From the NCBI GenBank assembly GCA_900762945.1, contig CAAFIN010000026.1, positions 1 through 6,394 on the forward strand: 6,394 nucleotides of DNA, given 5' to 3'. The first letter of the stretch is position 1, and every line of letters begins with the position of its first letter. A program made the translations under genes and the position numbers. The notes beneath the pieces were generated by a model. The model had not been told where the DNA came from, did not search any database, and was given only the letters and a program-made list of their open reading frames with translations. Shown piece after piece: positions 1 through 5,572 of this stretch. Origin of the DNA: Clostridia bacterium (GTDB lineage Bacteria > Bacillota > Clostridia > Christensenellales > Pumilibacteraceae).

Positions 1-36
1 AAGTATTCGCCCCGAATAGTCGGGCGAATACTTTTT
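1..36 (+). terminator. Intrinsic terminator of an upstream gene outside the window
   Basis: A perfect 12-bp stem (1-12 with 22-33) encloses a 9-nt loop and is followed by a T-run ending at 36. This is a standard Rho-independent terminator for a plus-strand gene that ends to the left of the window. The left arm starts at base 1, so the stem may extend further. A minus-strand role cannot be judged because the flank is cut off. Confidence 0.85.
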
Positions 37-93
37 ACCTCTGAATGACGAGTAAAATACGGAAAGGAAACGTTCATCATTAAATAACCTTAT

Positions 94-250
94 GAAAGCC
101 GCCCTTGTGTAAAGGGAGGTGTCACGCGTCAGCGTGACGGAGGGATTGTAAGGTTACGAGTTTAACCGTAACGTTTGTCACTCCCCGCCTATTTCTACAA
201 TCCCTCAGTCGCTACCGCGCCAGCTCCCTTTACACAAGGGAGCCTTTAAA
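94..250. repeat. MITE-like palindromic intergenic repeat element
   Basis: This non-coding stretch is an imperfect long palindrome. A 17-bp arm at 102-118 is perfectly complementary to 224-240, and an 11-bp arm at 140-150 is perfectly complementary to 196-206. Between them the left arm carries its own hairpin, a 7-bp stem 121-127/132-138 with a 4-nt loop. The centre has another 6-bp hairpin (153-158/167-172). The outer ends (about 95-100 and 242-247) also match with a one-base bulge. The arm sequence, with its CCCTTGTGTAAAGGGAG core and GAGGGATTGT inner block, resembles a repeat I recall scattered between genes in gut Clostridia; that is memory, not a search. No transposase is present, so if mobile it would be mobilised in trans. 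As RNA it could fold into one long hairpin. Confidence 0.75.
121..138. repeat. Perfect short hairpin inside the left arm of the palindromic element
   Basis: GTCACGC at 121-127 pairs with GCGTGAC at 132-138 around a 4-nt loop. The matching part of the right arm (about 207-223) does not keep this hairpin. The two arms have therefore diverged here, while the flanking 17-bp and 11-bp blocks stayed complementary. Confidence 0.7.
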
Positions 251-342
251 TTCGGATAATCGATATCCCTCCCCTTATCCTTATTCTTCCATAATAAACG
301 ACGCTACACGCGAGCATACTAACGGCAAAAGGAGAAACGAAT

Positions 343-495
343 ATGAACAAGAAAAGAAAAAAGCGCAATCATAGGAGCGCAGTACCAAAAAAGCCCGCGG
401 ATAAGGTGAACGCGCCTTACGAGGACCTCGCGAAGTACACGATGATACCGCCGCCCGGAGAAAGCGACGGGGTGTTTCCGTACTCTGGAAGTTGA
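343..495 (+). CDS. Hypothetical 50-residue protein with a basic N-terminus
   Basis: A short ORF begins MNKKRKKRNHRSAV and ends in VFPYSGS before TGA at 493-495. The ATG at 343 has a good ribosome site (AAAAGGAG, 327-334) with an 8-nt spacer, which is the main reason to believe it is real. The first 20 residues are rich in Lys and Arg. The rest is polar, with a Pro-rich IPPPGE stretch and Tyr/Pro/Gly residues. There is no signal peptide, membrane segment or recognisable domain. I see no convincing promoter in 251-342. The gene lies between the palindromic element and the mrp promoter, which starts only 28 nt after its stop, so it is probably not needed to transcribe mrp. The short length leaves real doubt that it is translated, and no function can be assigned. 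Confidence 0.5.
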   Translation: MNKKRKKRNHRSAVPKKPADKVNAPYEDLAKYTMIPPPGESDGVFPYSGS

Positions 496-522
496 CGAAT
501 TCGCGTGCGGCCGGTTTTACGC

Positions 523-551
523 TTGACTTAACGCGCGGCGCGATCTATAAT
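523..551 (+). promoter_or_regulatory. Sigma-A promoter of mrp
   Basis: The -35 box TTGACT (523-528) and the -10 box TATAAT (546-551) are separated by exactly 17 nt. Transcription should start near 557-559, giving a leader of about 28 nt before the mrp ATG. The promoter lies just after the small ORF, making mrp a separate transcription unit. A 4-bp hairpin (558-561/567-570) would sit at the extreme 5' end of the transcript. I see no operator-like dyad. Confidence 0.88.
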
Positions 552-572
552 ATAAGGGCGCAAAGTGCGCGT

Positions 573-578
573 AAGGAG
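573..578 (+). promoter_or_regulatory. Ribosome binding site that fixes the mrp start
   Basis: AAGGAG lies 7 nt before the ATG at 586. An in-frame GTG at 565 would begin upstream of this site and translate through it. That GTG has no ribosome site of its own and lies only a few bases after the expected transcription start, so the ATG at 586 is preferred. Confidence 0.85.
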
Positions 579-585
579 AATCACC

Positions 586-1419
586 ATGAGCGATTGTACT
601 CATAATTGCGAAACGTGCGGCGAGTCCTGCCCGAGTCGGCAAGACCCGAAATCGATGCTCGAGAAACCGCACGCTCTCAGCAAAATCAAGAAAGTCATAG
701 GCGTAGTGAGCGGCAAAGGCGGCGTGGGCAAATCCCTCGTGACTTCGCTGTCCGCGGTGGAAAGCGCTCGGCTCGGCTACAGGACCGCGATACTCGACGC
801 GGACATTACCGGACCGTCGATACCTCGCTCGTTCGGGCTGACCGAAAAGGCGTGCGGCTCTGAAGAAGGCTTGTACCCCGTCAAAACCTCGACCGGCATT
901 TCCGTAATGTCGCTTAACCTACTCACCGAGAACGAAACCGACCCGGTCGTATGGCGCGGTCCGATGATCGCGGGCGTGGTCAAGCAGTTCTGGACGGACG
1001 TTATCTGGGGCGACGTGGACTTTATGTTCGTGGATATGCCGCCGGGAACGGGCGACGTGCCGCTTACCGTGTTTCAGTCGATTCCCGTCGACGGCATAAT
1101 TATCGTCACTTCGCCGCAAGAACTCGTTTCCATGATCGTGGAAAAAGCCGTAAATATGGCCAGACTTATGAATATCCCCGTCTTAGGCTTGGTCGAGAAT
1201 ATGAGTTACGTTCTCTGCCCCGACTGCGGCAAGAAGATCGAGATTTTCGGCAAGAGTCACGCGGGCGAAATCACGGACAAATACGGTATGAAAGTGCTCG
1301 GCTCGCTCCCCTTCGACCCGAAACTCGCCGCCGAAGTGGACGCGGGGCGTATCGAAGCCAACGACTGCCGCGGGCTTGACGGCATTGCCGAAGTCCTTAA
1401 AACTCTGGCGAAAAAGTAA
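586..1419 (+). CDS. mrp: Mrp/NBP35-family P-loop ATPase, Fe-S cluster carrier
   Basis: A 277-residue cytosolic ATPase of the Mrp/ApbC/NBP35 family (MinD/ParA-like P-loop fold). Members bind a [4Fe-4S] cluster at a dimer interface and pass it to apo-proteins. Seen here: an N-terminal Cys cluster (C4, C8, C11, C15), the deviant Walker A GKGGVGKS at 43-50, the DADITGPS motif at 71-78, the PPGTGD switch at 152-157, VENMSY at 203-208, and the CPDC pair (C211, C214) expected to hold the shared cluster. Length fits the short bacterial form without an N-terminal MIP18-like (DUF59) domain. An N-terminal Cys cluster is usual in clostridial Mrp but absent from E. coli Mrp; its spacing here is not the classic NBP35 pattern. 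The gene has its own promoter and ends in a hairpin terminator, so it is probably monocistronic. All key residues are present and no damage is visible. Confidence 0.95.
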   Translation: MSDCTHNCETCGESCPSRQDPKSMLEKPHALSKIKKVIGVVSGKGGVGKSLVTSLSAVESARLGYRTAILDADITGPSIPRSFGLTEKACGSEEGLYPVKTSTGISVMSLNLLTENETDPVVWRGPMIAGVVKQFWTDVIWGDVDFMFVDMPPGTGDVPLTVFQSIPVDGIIIVTSPQELVSMIVEKAVNMARLMNIPVLGLVENMSYVLCPDCGKKIEIFGKSHAGEITDKYGMKVLGSLPFDPKLAAEVDAGRIEANDCRGLDGIAEVLKTLAKK

Positions 1420-1435
1420 AAACGCATTGCACGGC

Positions 1436-1473
1436 AAAAGCCGCAACCCACTCAAAGGGTCGCGGCTTTTTTT
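1436..1473 (+). terminator. Terminator between convergent mrp and lipoprotein genes
   Basis: A 9-bp stem (1436-1444/1462-1470) continues after one mismatch with 4 more pairs (1446-1449/1457-1460) around a 7-nt loop. It ends in seven T's (1467-1473), typical of an intrinsic terminator for mrp, whose stop is at 1419. Read on the minus strand, the same hairpin ends in only four U's. It is the only hairpin I find after the lipoprotein stop at 1501, so it probably serves both genes, less efficiently in that direction. Confidence 0.88.
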
Positions 1474-1500
1474 CGTTGCTTTCAAGGATTTCCGATCGGC

Positions 1501-3543
1501 TTAATTCGGCAAATAAATTTTGAATACGTTCGGGATATTGTCCGCTTCGCCGGTTATCGCCGGTATACCAACCTTTGAAATATTGAACGCGCGTTCGGTG
1601 TAATTTCCCCACCACTCTTCCGTGACGATAACGTACTTCGTCGACACGTTGCTTTGCCGCGGCGAAACAAAATTCCCGTTTAACCAGCCTTCAGGGCGAT
1701 ACTGCCATCCGTCGGCGATATAAATCACCGAACCGACCGGCAACTCTTCTTTCGTAAATTTTGCCGTAGCAAAGAACTTCGGCGAAAGGTTACCGTCCCA
1801 CGTTATTATCGTATAATGATTACCGTCGCCGCGGGAGGAATCATAGTAGCCCTGCGTGAAGGTAAGCGTCTTTTGCGTTTTTCCGACTATACTCGATTCG
1901 TCGGCAGGCGCGTACTGCGACTTCGTGACGGCGTAGGGCGACTTTATGGCGTTGATCGCGCTTTCTTTGGCGATCTCTATCTGCGTGGCGGTCAAACCGC
2001 TCGGAGCGTACGTAAGCGCCCGGATATCCGCTTCGCTCACACCCGACATTTTCGACACGAACGTAAGCGCGGCGATATATCTTCCCAAGCCGTAGGTAAG
2101 GTGATCCGCGCCGTCGCGGGTAAGCGCGTCGCCGACCGTGGAAGTGCGGGCGTTCTGCACCGCCGTGCCGTTCGGAATAATCGCGACGATATCCTTGTTC
2201 GGCTCGACCTGCGTTTTCACCGAGTTTATAATGCCGTCGTACATAGTCTGCTGATCGTGGTTATAGTTCCCGAAGCCGCCGTTGGGACTGCCGGCCGCGT
2301 ACGCCCAGGTCATATTGAACGCGAAACGTACGTGCGGGTTGGTGGCTTTTGAGTGAACGTAGGACATAAGCGCGTTGATATTGCCATACGTTCCGGGCAA
2401 GCCGCTGTGCCGACTGCCTTGCTGAAGGATAATGAAATCCCAATCGCGGAATTTAATTCCCTCTTCCATCGTGGAAAGTTGCGCCTTGGCAAAGTCGGTT
2501 TCGGTCGTGCTGAGTTCGCCGTTGTCCTTGAAGTAGCGGAAAATATAATTGCGCGGCTTCTCGTTTAAGAATCTGAGGTGTTCGTCGATGGTGCAACCGG
2601 GGTAATACAGCGTGGCGATCTCGATATCTTCTATGCCGAGAGCCGCCGCTACCTTGTACGACCGGTCGATCGTGTCGTCCGAATAACTGTTGCCGATAAA
2701 CAGCGCGCTGAACTTACGCTTGTTTTCGATGACGCTGACCATAAATTTTTTATCTATTCCCTCTTCGAGTTTGACTTTTACCGTGATTTCGTAATTCGTC
2801 TTTTTCTTGCCGAAGTCGTCCGGCACGATCACTTCGTACTCGGACTTACTAAGCGTATAATCCGTGCCGTCCGCGAACGTTATCGTTACCGCCGCGTCGT
2901 CATAGGCGTAGTCGTACAGATAATACGTTTCGGTCGGGAAGCCGTCGTAACTTATCGTCTTGTACGGTTTCAGCTCCGCTACCGCGTCGAAAACCGCGTT
3001 GCGCCGCACGGTGGCGGTAGCGGTCGATATGATCTCGTCGCTTCCGCGCTCGCGCCAGCCCTTGAGTTCGATCGCCGTACCCGTCACGAAGCCCGTCGGG
3101 AACGCGAACTCGGAGCCGTACTCCAGTTTTCGCGTATCGCCGATCTTGTCGCCCATATAGTAAAAACTAATACTGTACGAATTGAGCGAGTAGTACGCCG
3201 TCAGCGTGATATCCTTCGTCGCCTTACGCTCCGAAACGTAGTTCCAGTTGACGATCGTGCCGTCGGGGCGTTGCCACCCCTCGAACGTATGCCCTTCCTT
3301 TTGGTAATCTGCGGTCGGGTCTTTTATCACGTCGCCGGGGTTAAGCGTCTGCGTTTCCACGGTTTCGCCGTCCACGACGAACGTGATCGTATAGGTCGTT
3401 TTGCCGCCGCTCCCGCCGTCGGTACCGTTGCCGCCGTCCGACGGAGTATCAGGGGTATCGGGGAGCGGGGTTGCGCCGCAACCGCACAGCGCGAAAGTCG
3501 CTACTGCAAGCGCGAGTACTACTGCGTATAATAACTTTTTCAC
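1501..3543 (-). CDS. Lipoprotein with InlB-type B-repeats and a DUF4886 (SGNH-like) domain
   Basis: A 680-residue secreted, probably membrane-anchored protein. A signal peptide (MKK, hydrophobic 4-19) ends in a lipobox LCGC with predicted lipidated Cys22. A Gly/Asp/Thr/Pro-rich linker follows (about 24-48). Two Listeria-Bacteroides (Flg_new/InlB B-type) repeats lie at about 49-118 and 121-189; the first has the typical YTITFVVDGE opening and HTFEGW core. A third beta-rich region covers about 193-273. The DUF4886 domain is at about 278-500, starting FSALFIGNSYSDD with presumed nucleophile S286, then DFIILQQGS (369-377), FNMTWAY (409-415) and DGADHL (477-482) with presumed catalytic Asp/His. 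A C-terminal beta-type domain (about 555-680) is unrecognised. DUF4886 belongs to the SGNH hydrolase superfamily, so ester or acetyl removal from a surface or diet glycan is plausible, but no substrate can be named. The GTG start at 3543 is chosen because GGAGG (3551-3555) lies 7 nt before it and it gives a compact signal peptide; an in-frame TTG at 3600 would add 19 residues. Confidence 0.88.
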   Translation of the reverse strand: MKKLLYAVVLALAVATFALCGCGATPLPDTPDTPSDGGNGTDGGSGGKTTYTITFVVDGETVETQTLNPGDVIKDPTADYQKEGHTFEGWQRPDGTIVNWNYVSERKATKDITLTAYYSLNSYSISFYYMGDKIGDTRKLEYGSEFAFPTGFVTGTAIELKGWRERGSDEIISTATATVRRNAVFDAVAELKPYKTISYDGFPTETYYLYDYAYDDAAVTITFADGTDYTLSKSEYEVIVPDDFGKKKTNYEITVKVKLEEGIDKKFMVSVIENKRKFSALFIGNSYSDDTIDRSYKVAAALGIEDIEIATLYYPGCTIDEHLRFLNEKPRNYIFRYFKDNGELSTTETDFAKAQLSTMEEGIKFRDWDFIILQQGSRHSGLPGTYGNINALMSYVHSKATNPHVRFAFNMTWAYAAGSPNGGFGNYNHDQQTMYDGIINSVKTQVEPNKDIVAIIPNGTAVQNARTSTVGDALTRDGADHLTYGLGRYIAALTFVSKMSGVSEADIRALTYAPSGLTATQIEIAKESAINAIKSPYAVTKSQYAPADESSIVGKTQKTLTFTQGYYDSSRGDGNHYTIITWDGNLSPKFFATAKFTKEELPVGSVIYIADGWQYRPEGWLNGNFVSPRQSNVSTKYVIVTEEWWGNYTERAFNISKVGIPAITGEADNIPNVFKIYLPN

Positions 3544-3550
3544 GGATTTT

Positions 3551-3555
3551 CCTCC
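3551..3555 (-). promoter_or_regulatory. Ribosome binding site that fixes the GTG start of the lipoprotein gene
   Basis: GGAGG on the minus strand lies 7 nt before the GTG at 3543-3541. It directly abuts the seven-U run (3562-3556) that follows the strong hairpin. The transcript carrying this site must therefore begin upstream of the U-run, very probably upstream of the hairpin. Confidence 0.85.
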
Positions 3556-3611
3556 AAAAAAATAAGAGTTACACCAGCCGCGCGATTGAGCGCACGACAA
3601 GCGTAACTCCT
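3556..3611 (-). terminator. Strong hairpin plus U-run: terminator or attenuator before the lipoprotein gene
   Basis: Read as minus-strand RNA, 3611-3591 pairs with 3584-3564 in a 21-position stem. It has one U-U mismatch (3599/3576), five G-U pairs and a 6-nt loop (3590-3585), followed by UUA and then seven U's (3562-3556). This is the form of an intrinsic terminator. The five G-U pairs would be A-C mismatches in plus-strand RNA, which points to the minus strand as the functional one. It lies 123 nt after the flotillin stop and is the best terminator for that operon. It also ends directly at the ribosome site of the next gene, so it would lie in that gene's leader. Whether it is conditional cannot be told from sequence. 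Confidence 0.75.
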
Positions 3612-3612
3612 T
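3598..3612 (-). promoter_or_regulatory. Alternative upstream start (AAGGAG + TTG) in frame with the lipoprotein gene
   Basis: AAGGAG (3612-3607) lies 6 nt before a TTG (3600-3598) that is in frame with the lipoprotein. It would add 19 residues beginning MSCAQSRGW before the signal peptide. Both the ribosome site and the TTG lie in the 5' arm of the hairpin at 3611-3564. It is probably not the main start, because the internal GTG has a full GGAGG site and a normal signal peptide. Initiation here would nevertheless open the hairpin. Confidence 0.35.
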
Positions 3613-3676
3613 AATAACGTTTTAATTCCGCTTTGCGCCGTAAATTCTTACCGCGCTCCGCTATAGACTTTGCTTC

Positions 3677-3712
3677 GGGCTGTAGGATTAGTTTAACTAT
3701 CACTAATAGCCC
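3677..3712. other. Imperfect hairpin downstream of the flotillin gene
   Basis: GGGCT (3677-3681) pairs with AGCCC (3708-3712), and ATTAG (3687-3691) with CTAAT (3703-3707). There is a 5-nt bulge on one side and an 11-nt loop. On the minus strand it lies 23 nt after the flotillin stop but has no U-run behind it, so it is not a convincing terminator. It might protect the 3' end of the operon mRNA or be chance. The rest of 3613-3734 shows no gene and no convincing promoter. Confidence 0.35.
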
Positions 3713-3734
3713 TAACCGCTTTTATCGCTTTTGC

Positions 3735-5225
3735 TTATTTCTTTTTAGCCGCGGGCTTTGCGGGCTTGACTTCTTCGGTCTTAGCCGCGGGCGCGGGTTC
3801 TTCCGTCGCCGCAAGCGTCACGGACTTATTTACCGGCTTTTCGGGTCCGACTTTGCCGAGGTAATCGGGAAGTTCCATACCCACCGAACGAAAAAGTTCG
3901 TTCATGGGCGGCACTGACTTATACAGTCCCGAAATGAAGTTCGCGGTGGAGCCGGGTTTGTCGCCGTTCGCGCCGCCGTCCCACACGGTGACTTTGTCGA
4001 TCTTGATGTTCTTGATCGCGTCGACCTGAATACGAGTGAGTTCCTCGAGTTTGTCGGCGATCATCATCTTGACCGCGCTGTCCGCCGCGCCGCTCGCTTT
4101 CACAAGGCTGTCGAAGCCTTGCGCCTGACGGGAAAGAAGCTCGTACAGACCTCTCGCTTCCGCTTCCTTGACGGCGTAGATAGCGTCCGCTTCGCCGCGA
4201 GCCTTTCTTCTCGCCTGCTCCGCCTGCGCTTCCGCTTCGAGTTCGAGACGGTGTTTTTCGATTTCCGCTTTGACGATGACGTCGGCTTCCAGCGTACTCT
4301 GTTCGCGCTTTGCACGCACTTCTTCGGCTTCGCGCTGCGCTTCGTACGCTTCTTTCATTGCGTTAGCCTGCGCGATCTTTTCGGCGGCGGTTGCACGGCG
4401 TTCCGCGTCCGCTTCGGCTTCGCGAAGGTCGGCGTTCGCTTGCGCGATCTTGGCTTTCGCGAGATTTTCGCCCTCGACCGCCGCGGAGTTAGCCTTCGCA
4501 ACGTTGATACGCTGATCCATAATGGCGTTCGCTTCGCCGATCGCGCCGTCGCGGTCGCGCTCCGCAACCGACTTCTTCGCGTCGTTGATAGCCTTAGACG
4601 CCGCTTCTTTACCGAGCGCTTCGATATAACCGGATTCGTCGCGGATATCGGTTACGTTGACGTTGATGAGCTTAAGACCGATCTTTTTGAGTTCGGTTTC
4701 CACGTTTCTCGAAACTTCGTCGAGGAACTTGTCGCGGTTGGTGTTGATTTCCTCGATGTCCATCAACGCGACGACGAGGCGCAACTGCCCTAAAATAATA
4801 TCGCTGGCAAGGTCCTGAATGTCCGCCATACGCAGTCCGCGGAGTCTTTCCGCGGCGTTCTGCATAATGCCGGGTTCGGTGGAAATACCGACCGTAAAGC
4901 GCGAGGGAACGTCCACGCGAATGTTCTGATGCGACAGCGCGTTTTTAAGATCGACGTTCAGCGATATGGGCGTAAGGTCGAGGAAACTGTACGCCTGAAA
5001 GAACGGCCATACGAACTGCGCGCCGCCGTGAATACACTTGCTCGAAGCCTGCGGAGCGCCATTTTTCGCGCGCTTTAACTTACCGTAAATAACCATGACC
5101 TTGTCGGACGGGCATTTTTTATAACGGCTGATGAACACCATCAGCATAATGAGAAGCAGCACCACTACCACGACGATCGCCGCGATAAGTCCGCCTACCC
5201 AACCTTCTACTGCAAACAAATTCAT
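3735..5225 (-). CDS. floT: Flotillin-like SPFH/Band 7 protein (FloT/YuaG type)
   Basis: A 496-residue membrane-associated scaffold protein. Flotillins form oligomers that organise membrane microdomains and affect fluidity, secretion and signalling. Seen here: an N-terminal hydrophobic segment (about 11-33) followed by SRYKK; the SPFH domain at about 38-215, with GGAQFVWPFFQ (67-77) and NVTDIRDESGYIEALGKE (190-207); a long Ala/Glu/Lys/Arg coiled coil (about 205-365) with repeated EA pairs; and the conserved C-terminal NIKIDKVTVWDGG (406-418), which matches the B. subtilis FloT region. Length is close to FloT (about 509) and well above FloA. The C-terminus is a low-complexity Ala/Pro/Glu/Lys tail ending AAKKK. 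The ATG at 5225 is chosen because GGAGG (5238-5234) sits 8 nt before it; the in-frame ATG at 5240 overlaps that site. It is the last gene of the operon, 28 nt after the small membrane protein gene. Confidence 0.92.
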   Translation of the reverse strand: MNLFAVEGWVGGLIAAIVVVVVLLLIMLMVFISRYKKCPSDKVMVIYGKLKRAKNGAPQASSKCIHGGAQFVWPFFQAYSFLDLTPISLNVDLKNALSHQNIRVDVPSRFTVGISTEPGIMQNAAERLRGLRMADIQDLASDIILGQLRLVVALMDIEEINTNRDKFLDEVSRNVETELKKIGLKLINVNVTDIRDESGYIEALGKEAASKAINDAKKSVAERDRDGAIGEANAIMDQRINVAKANSAAVEGENLAKAKIAQANADLREAEADAERRATAAEKIAQANAMKEAYEAQREAEEVRAKREQSTLEADVIVKAEIEKHRLELEAEAQAEQARRKARGEADAIYAVKEAEARGLYELLSRQAQGFDSLVKASGAADSAVKMMIADKLEELTRIQVDAIKNIKIDKVTVWDGGANGDKPGSTANFISGLYKSVPPMNELFRSVGMELPDYLGKVGPEKPVNKSVTLAATEEPAPAAKTEEVKPAKPAAKKK

Positions 5226-5233
5226 GTAAATAT

Positions 5234-5238
5234 CCTCC
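5234..5238 (-). promoter_or_regulatory. Ribosome binding site that fixes the flotillin start
   Basis: GGAGG on the minus strand has an 8-nt spacer to the ATG at 5225. The upstream in-frame ATG at 5240 would translate the ribosome site itself as MEDIY and has no site of its own, so it is rejected. Confidence 0.85.
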
Positions 5239-5253
5239 ATTTAATATTTTCGA

Positions 5254-5565
5254 TTACAATTGCCCTGTAAAAATTTTAATCAGCATAATTATTATAAACG
5301 GCGTCGCGATCACCGCCAACGTTATCTGCACCCATTCCCACGCTTCGGTAAGTCCCGACAGAATATACCCCCTCTCGCTCAACGGCTTATCATAGTCGTT
5401 ATCTTCGATAACGTCGTGATTGAGTTTTACTTCATCGGAGTTTGTCACGTCGTGATCAGGGTTGTTTTCGTTGACGTTTATTACGTCGCGATTTGCGTTT
5501 TTGTCTTTCTTATTATTCGTTTTATTGCCGGCGCTTGTATTGCCGGTACTTTTCTTCCCTTCCAT
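5254..5565 (-). CDS. Small single-pass membrane protein with three 12-residue repeats, function unknown
   Basis: A 103-residue protein I do not recognise. Residues 1-24 are polar and rich in Lys, Asn, Gly and Ser. Residues 25-60 are three 12-residue tandem repeats of the form [ND]-[RH]-D-V-[IT], with the Asp-Val pair at 27-28, 39-40 and 51-52. A conserved-looking stretch SERGYILSGLTEAWEWVQ (63-80) leads into one hydrophobic segment (about 80-99), followed by GQL. With no N-terminal signal and the membrane span at the very C-terminus, it looks tail-anchored with the repeats in the cytosol; that topology is inferred. It starts 7 nt after the stop of the NfeD-like gene without a clear ribosome site, so translational coupling is likely. 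The flotillin gene follows after 28 nt. Its place between yuaF-like and floT-like genes suggests it acts with the flotillin complex, for example as an adaptor, but no function is shown by sequence. Confidence 0.82.
   Translation of the reverse strand: MEGKKSTGNTSAGNKTNNKKDKNANRDVINVNENNPDHDVTNSDEVKLNHDVIEDNDYDKPLSERGYILSGLTEAWEWVQITLAVIATPFIIIMLIKIFTGQL
5386..5493 (-). repeat. Three 36-bp coding tandem repeats in the small membrane protein gene
   Basis: An 11-base block of the form ACGTCGYGATY (plus strand) recurs at 5411-5421, 5447-5457 and 5483-5493, exactly 36 bp apart. It encodes the Asn/Asp-His/Arg-Asp-Val core of the three 12-residue repeats. The rest of each unit has diverged in DNA and only partly in protein, so the duplication is old or only the core is constrained. 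Confidence 0.7.
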
Positions 5566-5572
5566 CGTTATT

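Noticed and set aside
80..251. TTAAAT at 80-85 and 246-251 as a target-site duplication of the palindromic element
   Set aside because: The left copy is about 8 nt outside the apparent end of the element and the motif is A/T-rich, so chance is likely.
286..320. Promoter for the small ORF (CATAAT at 290-295 or CATACT at 315-320)
   Set aside because: Neither has a -35 box at a suitable distance.
565..585. GTG at 565 as the mrp start
   Set aside because: The AAGGAG at 573-578 would be inside the coding region, and the GTG has no ribosome site of its own.
2578..3531. Plus-strand ORF of 317 residues
   Set aside because: It lies entirely opposite the lipoprotein gene, is very Arg/Val-rich, has no domain and no ribosome site; it is an antisense shadow.
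4119..4793. Plus-strand ORF of 224 residues
   Set aside because: It is opposite the Ala/Glu coiled coil of the flotillin; its Phe/Arg/Leu-rich repeats mirror that coiled coil.
5226..5240. ATG at 5240 as the flotillin start
   Set aside because: It overlaps the GGAGG that serves the ATG at 5225.
5386..5493. Possible CRISPR-like array from the 36-bp period
   Set aside because: Only 11 bases are kept per unit, there are three units, and they encode an in-frame 12-residue protein repeat.
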